64,000 nt of DNA from Myxococcales bacterium (GTDB lineage Bacteria; Myxococcota_A; Polyangia; Haliangiales; Haliangiaceae), in contig JADJUF010000010.1 in assembly GCA_016717005.1 (NCBI GenBank), positions 57,120-121,119 of the forward strand, in the 5' to 3' direction. Position numbers and translations under genes: made by a program. The notes below the pieces were generated by a model, which worked only from the letters and a program-made list of their open reading frames with translations, did no database searches and was not told the origin of the DNA. Shown here piece by piece: positions 59,351 to 64,000 of this stretch. Each line of letters begins with the position of its first letter. Positions within the stretch are counted from its first letter, which is position 1.

Positions 59351-59354
<4 letters not shown>
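58787..59354 (-). CDS. Sigma-region-2-like protein, paralogue 2, frameshifted
   Basis: ATG at 59354 (ATGA overlap). VVAYAEATAVLLAGVGVVVARPEELVRHAIDDTLARRVPWSP...HLQRHVRTRLAAAIWREAKAAR, then after an indel near 59050 (one extra base) VVQVGDLRGLELIAHYAGEMARTF...LQTCLRVYAEDT. Removing one base gives 189 codons. Clear paralogue of the next gene at 59351 and similar to the sigma-like protein at 56073. No region 4. Confidence 0.5.
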
Positions 59355-59941
<587 letters not shown>

Positions 59942-59943
59942 CG

Positions 59944-61119
59944 TCAACGCGCCCGCCGCCCGACCACGAGCCCGAGCCGCTCGAGGTGTCCCGCCAAGGT
60001 CTGGTGCCGCACCCCGAGCGCGGCCGCCGCGGCGCGCAGCGTGCCGTGCTCGAGATACGCGAGGAGCCGCGGTGCGTGCTCGTACAGCTCGTCGAGGTTG
60101 CCGGGCCAGGTGTGCGCTTCAAGCCCCGCGAGCCCGTCGCCCAGCTCGGCCACGCGCCGCCGGCTGTGCAGCTCGCTCACCCAGTGTTGCGCCAGCAGCG
60201 GCGCCACGTCCTGCGGGCGCTGCGCCAGCGGCACCAGCTCGATCACCGCGACCTCGTCCGCGTGGCGATCCAGCCGCGCGCGCAGGCGCCGCGCCGATCC
60301 CGCGGCGAAGATCGGCCGCAGCCGCGGCGGCGTCGCGAACAGGCTCGCCGCCGCCGACGCGGTGACCCGCTGCACGCCCTCAAGGTCCACGAACACCGTC
60401 CCGCCGGTCGCGTGATCGAGCGGCGGCAACGGCGTCGCGGTCAGCGCGAGGAAGAAGCTCGCGCGGCGCGTGCTCGCGTCGTGGAGCTGTCGAGCCAGGC
60501 GCGCGGCGCCGGTGCCGGGGGCGCCGATCAGCGCCACCGGGCCGCCCTGCGCTGCCAGGGTCAGTGCGCGATCGATCCGGGCGTCATCACCGAGCCCGAG
60601 GCACGCGCCGAGCGCCGGCCGCAGCACCTCGAGCTCCGGATCGAGCGCCAGCAGCTCCAGATCGCCCAGCCAGAAGCGATCGCCGGCCTCGACCTCGAGC
60701 GACGCCACCCGGCCGGTGGACGGCGACGCGTACACGCCGTTCTTCGAGCCTTGATCATGGACGCGCAGCCCGCTCTGAGTCCGCTCGAGCCGCGCGTGGT
60801 AGGCGGACAGGCCCGGCGCGTCCGCGCGCACGACCACCAGGTCGCACGCCTCGGCGCCGATCGAGAACGACGCCTGCGCGGTCGACAGCGCCAGCGGGCG
60901 CCACGGCCGCCCGGCGAACCGCAGCGAGGTGATCGGCCCGCGCTGCGCCATCCCGCCCGCCGGCCACCCGTCGAGCGTGCGAGTCCGTGCGCTGACCGCG
61001 GGCGCCGATCTCGACGCCGGTGCGGCCGCAGTCGAACGCGCCGGCGCTCGGGTCTCCGTCGATGCAGCGGAGCTTGTCTGACCGTTCCCACGAACCGCCG
61101 CCACCTTGGTCCTGGCCAT
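59944..61119 (-). CDS. FHA-AAA-Fis regulator lacking the GAFTGA loop
   Basis: 391 residues from ATG at 61119. Residues ~70-160 form an FHA domain (FSIGAEACDLVVV, GLSAYHARLER, VHDQGSKNGVY). Residues ~180-340 are an NtrC-like AAA+ domain but degenerate: Walker A is GAPGTGAARLARQLH with the Lys replaced by Ala, the GAFTGA-containing segment is absent, Walker B is GGTVFVDLEG, and WPGNLDELYEHA follows. C-terminal Fis-type HTH: LRAAAAALGVRHQTLAGHLERLGL. It probably binds DNA and phosphothreonine partners but cannot act as a normal sigma-54 activator. Confidence 0.75.
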   Translation of the reverse strand: MARTKVAAVRGNGQTSSAASTETRAPARSTAAAPASRSAPAVSARTRTLDGWPAGGMAQRGPITSLRFAGRPWRPLALSTAQASFSIGAEACDLVVVRADAPGLSAYHARLERTQSGLRVHDQGSKNGVYASPSTGRVASLEVEAGDRFWLGDLELLALDPELEVLRPALGACLGLGDDARIDRALTLAAQGGPVALIGAPGTGAARLARQLHDASTRRASFFLALTATPLPPLDHATGGTVFVDLEGVQRVTASAAASLFATPPRLRPIFAAGSARRLRARLDRHADEVAVIELVPLAQRPQDVAPLLAQHWVSELHSRRRVAELGDGLAGLEAHTWPGNLDELYEHAPRLLAYLEHGTLRAAAAALGVRHQTLAGHLERLGLVVGRRAR

Positions 61120-61156
61120 CGTCAGGAAGATCCCACGGGTCGCCGGCGCCGGGTCG

Positions 61157-61200
61157 CTTGTCAGCCACTAGCCGCTTGATCCACGAAATCGCCTGACAAA
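61157..61200. promoter_or_regulatory. Inverted-repeat pair 1
   Basis: CTTGTCAGCC at 61157-61166 and GCCTGACAAA at 61191-61200, 8 of 10 bases complementary, arm starts 34 bp apart. Confidence 0.5.
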
Positions 61201-61204
61201 ACCC

Positions 61205-61220
61205 CGTGATTTCGATCACG
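61205..61220. promoter_or_regulatory. Palindrome between the two repeat pairs
   Basis: CGTGATTTCGATCACG: perfect 6-bp arms with a TTCG loop; operator- or hairpin-like. Confidence 0.4.
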
Positions 61221-61267
61221 CGGATCCCTCTTGATTTTACTGATCGTGGCGTCGCGGCACAGGAATT

Positions 61268-61311
61268 CTTGTCAGCCGATTACGTGGGGTCCGCCCGATC
61301 AGGCTGACAAG
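61268..61311. promoter_or_regulatory. Inverted-repeat pair 2
   Basis: CTTGTCAGCC at 61268-61277 and its exact complement GGCTGACAAG at 61302-61311, arm starts again 34 bp apart. Confidence 0.6.
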
Positions 61312-61538
61312 CATGTGTCACCGAACCGCACGGAATCGCAAAGGTCTTGCGCGCGGCGCGGCGCCTGCGCTAGATCTGGTCGGGATGGGCCTGGATGCCG
61401 GGACACACCCTGGTGGCGACAGCGGACTGCGGCGATCCAGCGAGTCTGGTGGACGCGGTCGGTCCGACACCGTTTCGATGTCGTCGATTTACCCTTCTTT
61501 GGCGACTCGCGGCGCGGGCGGGCGAGCGGCACCGCCGC

Positions 61539-61625
61539 ACCACCCGAGGTTGTCCCTTCCGCGTGGCTCCCGGCGCAACCGTTCGACGCGCTGGCCGATA
61601 GCTCCGGTACCACCCGAGGTTGTCC
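61539..61625 (+). repeat. 17-bp direct repeat before the lipoprotein gene
   Basis: ACCACCCGAGGTTGTCC at 61539-61555 and 61609-61625, spaced 70 bp; the second copy directly precedes ATG 61626. GGTACCACC within the second copy resembles the local -10 pattern. Confidence 0.7.
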
Positions 61626-64000
61626 ATGACCCCTGATCGCTCGCCTGCGCCTTCTGCCTCTCGCCTCGCCCGCGGCGCGCTCGCGTTCTTCGCGCTCGCC
61701 GCCGTGACCTGCTCCGACGACGGCGGGCCGACGACCGCGGAGCTCGGGCACGTCACCGGCACGGTCTGGCTGTCTGAGCCGGTCCGCGGCGCTCAGGTCG
61801 CGGTGCTGCGCTGGGACGCGGGCCAGGTCGGCGCGCTGGTCTGCGAGACCACGACCGACGATAGCGGCGCGTTCGACTGCGCGGTCGAGAAGTCGTTCGG
61901 CGACTTCGTCCTGCGCGCTCGCGGCGGCCAGACCCGGGACGCCGGCGCCGAGCTGACCCTCGACGCGGGCGCCGAGCTGCGCGCGCCGGTGCTCGGGTTC
62001 GTCCCGGCCGAGAAGCGCGCGGTCACGATCAGCCCGGCGTCCGAGCTGATCACCGCCGTCGGCCTGGCGCGGCTCGCCGCCACGCGCGAGCCCGACCTCA
62101 CCGCCGCGGTGGCGCGGGCCCACGCCCTGGTCACCGAGCACCTCGAGGCCGATCCGCTGACGCTCGTGCCCGCGCCGCTGGCCTCGGCGACCACGCTGAC
62201 CGAGCCGGTCAAGCTCGCGGTGTTCCTGCGCGGCCTCGCCAGCCTTTCGGCCACCGTCGCCGCCGAGCAGGGCCTGACCGCGGTCGCGCTCAACACCCGC
62301 GCGCTGGTGGATCGGCTCACCGACGACGCCAGCTCGGCCGAGGCCACGCTCGACGGCGTCGGCCGCGCCGGCGGCGCGATGCTCGAGCTCGGACCGAACT
62401 GCGAGCTGCCCGCGGGCTGCACGGCGCAGGGCGGGCCCGGCTGCCTCGCCTTGTGCGTGGTCGAGACCGACACCCTGCGCGCGCGCACCGGCGCCGCGGT
62501 GCTGGCGTGGCTGCGCACCCCCGACGGCCTCACGACCGGGCTCGATCGCGCCGACGTCCTGCCCTGGGTCACGCACCTGCAGCAGAACACCAGCGAGCTG
62601 TTCGGCGCCGATGCGCCCGAGGCCCTCGACACCGCCGGCCCGGTCGTCACCTGGGCCGCGCCCGCCGTCGGCCAGGTCTTCACCGGCGGCGCGATCATGC
62701 TCGACGTCACCGCCACCGACGCGCTCGGCGTCGCGTCGCTCACCGTCGTCGCCAACCTCGCGACCCCGGTGCCGGTCGTCGACACCGATCCCAGCCCCGA
62801 GCGCTTCGTCGGCAGCTTCCCGATCACCGCGACCACGCCCGAGGGCGACCTGACCTTCACCGCCAGCGCGCGACACCGACGACAACCCGGCCACCGCCGA
62901 TCGCCAGGTCGTGATCGACGCGGTCGCCGCCGGCACGATCTCCGGCACCGCGGTCAAAGGCCGGCTGCGCGACGCGACCGTCTCCGTCTACACGTTCGCC
63001 GACGGCGTCCGCGGCGCGGCCCCGGTCGGCACCGGCACGACCCAGGCCGACGGCAGCTTCACCAACGTCCCGGTCGCCGAGGGCACCAGCGGCCCGCTGC
63101 TGGTCGAGGTCGGCGGCGGCGGCAGCTACGCCGAGGACAGCCAGCCGGCCACGGTCGTCAGCCTCGACGTCAACGACCGCCTGCGCACGGTCGTGCCGGC
63201 CTTCACCGACGGCGGCGCGGTCAGCGGCGTCGTGGTCACGCCCGCCACCGAGCTGGCGGTGTCGTACCTCGGCTGGCTCGTGACCGCCGGCCAGGGCGGC
63301 GCCGACCTGCCCGCGCGCTGGACCACCGCCCACGGCGCGCTCGAGGCGATGCTCGGCATCGCCAGCATCACCACCGTCGTGCCGTCCGAGCCCGCGCAGG
63401 TCGATACGCTCACCGCCGCCGATCGCTACGGCCTGGTGCTGCTCGGCCTGTCGCGCACCGCCTGGACCGCGTCGACCGCCGGCGGCGGCGACGCCGGCGC
63501 CTTCGGCCCGACGATCAACGCCCAGAAGGTCACCAACCTGTGGAGCCGTGACATCCGCGACGGCTGCCTCGACGGCAAGGCCGGCGCCACGCCGCTCAGC
63601 TACGGCGGCGTCGGCACGCTGACGGACGAAGCGACGCGTCTGCAGCTCGCGCAGGCGATCGTCGCGTACCTGGGCGACGGCGCGCGCAACGTCACGGCCT
63701 TCACGGCCCCGCCGAGGTCCTGCCGCTGCTCGACGCCATCGCCACCGGCGGCGGCAACGCCATGCCCGGCTCGTGCGTCGGCACCGTCAGCGGGCACCTG
63801 TTCGATGACAACGGCCGCACCTTCGACCGCGACGGCCCGCTGGTCACCTTCGACGGCGCCACCCCGCTCGCCGGCGCGTTCGTGCGCGGCACGATCATGG
63901 TCGAGGCCACCGCCACCGACGTCGGCATGCTCGACCCCGCGCCGACCCTGCGCATCTCGCTCCCGATGAGCACCGTCGACACCGACGGCGACATCAACGA
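61626..64000 (+). CDS. Large exported lipoprotein with carboxypeptidase-regulatory-like domains, 3' partial, two frameshifts
   Basis: ATG at 61626. Signal peptide with lipobox-like FFALAAVTCSDDGG. Several beta-sandwich modules of the carboxypeptidase-regulatory/big-like kind: VTGTVWLSEPVRGAQVAVLRW...TDDSGAFDC, then GTISGTAVKGRLRDATVSVYTF...QADGSFTNVPV. Between them an Ig-like TAGPVVTWAAPAVGQVFTGGAIML. Frames shift near 62868 and in a CCCC run near 63714 (one C missing); after repair the text reads AEVLPLLDAIATGGGNAMPGSCVGTVSGHLFDD and continues past the window end. Surface or periplasmic protein; function unknown. Confidence 0.65.

Larger units (their letters stand above)
61120..61625. other. 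Structured intergenic region at the element's right side
   Basis: 506 bp without a gene, less GC-rich than the rest. Holds two 44-bp inverted-repeat pairs (61157-61200, 61268-61311), a CGTGAT-TTCG-ATCACG palindrome (61205-61220), and a 17-bp direct repeat (61539-61555, 61609-61625) that abuts the next gene's ATG. Probably a control region, possibly the right boundary of the element. Confidence 0.6.

Overview
The window is a very GC-rich bacterial chromosome segment. Signal-peptide lipoproteins, a MYXO-CTERM-like tail, a Ser/Thr protein kinase with a TPR-like C-terminal region, many exported c-type haem proteins and mostly hypothetical short operons all point to a Myxococcota member (Polyangia / Haliangium- or Kofleria-like). 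This is inferred from gene style only; there is no rRNA or tRNA gene that I can see.

Left part, 1-37.7 kb, is ordinary chromosome: a repeat-rich exported protein (cut by the window start); a lipoprotein plus a GT-C/ALG5-like glycosyltransferase pair; hemL; gyrA; a four-gene operon of exported c-type cytochrome-like proteins; two copies of a 'small lipoprotein + ferritin-like protein' gene pair; a glutathione transferase and an MDR reductase; a pectin-acetylesterase-like lipoprotein; glnA; a TSUP permease divergent from a LysR regulator; a prolyl oligopeptidase; a UDP-sugar pyrophosphorylase-like gene; a thioredoxin lipoprotein; an ABC-F protein; an MFS permease; a YyaL/DUF255 protein; a large membrane Ser/Thr kinase divergent from an alpha/beta hydrolase; and a second small haem-protein operon. 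Many of these genes have a TANNNT box only 5-10 nt before the start codon and no Shine-Dalgarno, suggesting leaderless mRNAs.

Middle and right part, 37.9-61.3 kb, looks like an integrated accessory element. It begins with a tyrosine recombinase and an excisionase-like HTH protein and continues as a long, tightly overlapping minus-strand gene run (52.6 to 37.9 kb) of mostly unrecognised proteins. These include a GIY-YIG nuclease fused to polyvalent-protein-like (LPD25-like) domains, a lytic transglycosylase next to an M23 peptidase, several small membrane proteins, and at least six copies of a repeated module with the signature P-x-T-T-x-x-D-V ... Y-x-D-N-x-x-F-W spread over five genes. Two plus-strand genes (exported coiled-coil protein and DUF6714-like protein) sit as an inset. 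Beyond them are three divergent sigma-region-2-like proteins, an HNH-repeat protein and an FHA-AAA-Fis regulator that lacks the GAFTGA loop. No terminase, portal, capsid or packaging ATPase is recognisable. The right-hand intergenic region has two 44-bp inverted-repeat pairs with identical spacing. I consider this element the best candidate for an undescribed system.

The last 2.4 kb starts a large exported carboxypeptidase-regulatory-like lipoprotein that runs off the window.

About a dozen genes, including glnA, carry single-base frameshifts, many next to G or C runs or in GC-repetitive sequence; restoring one base each gives lengths divisible by three. I therefore read these as residual assembly indels rather than pseudogenes.
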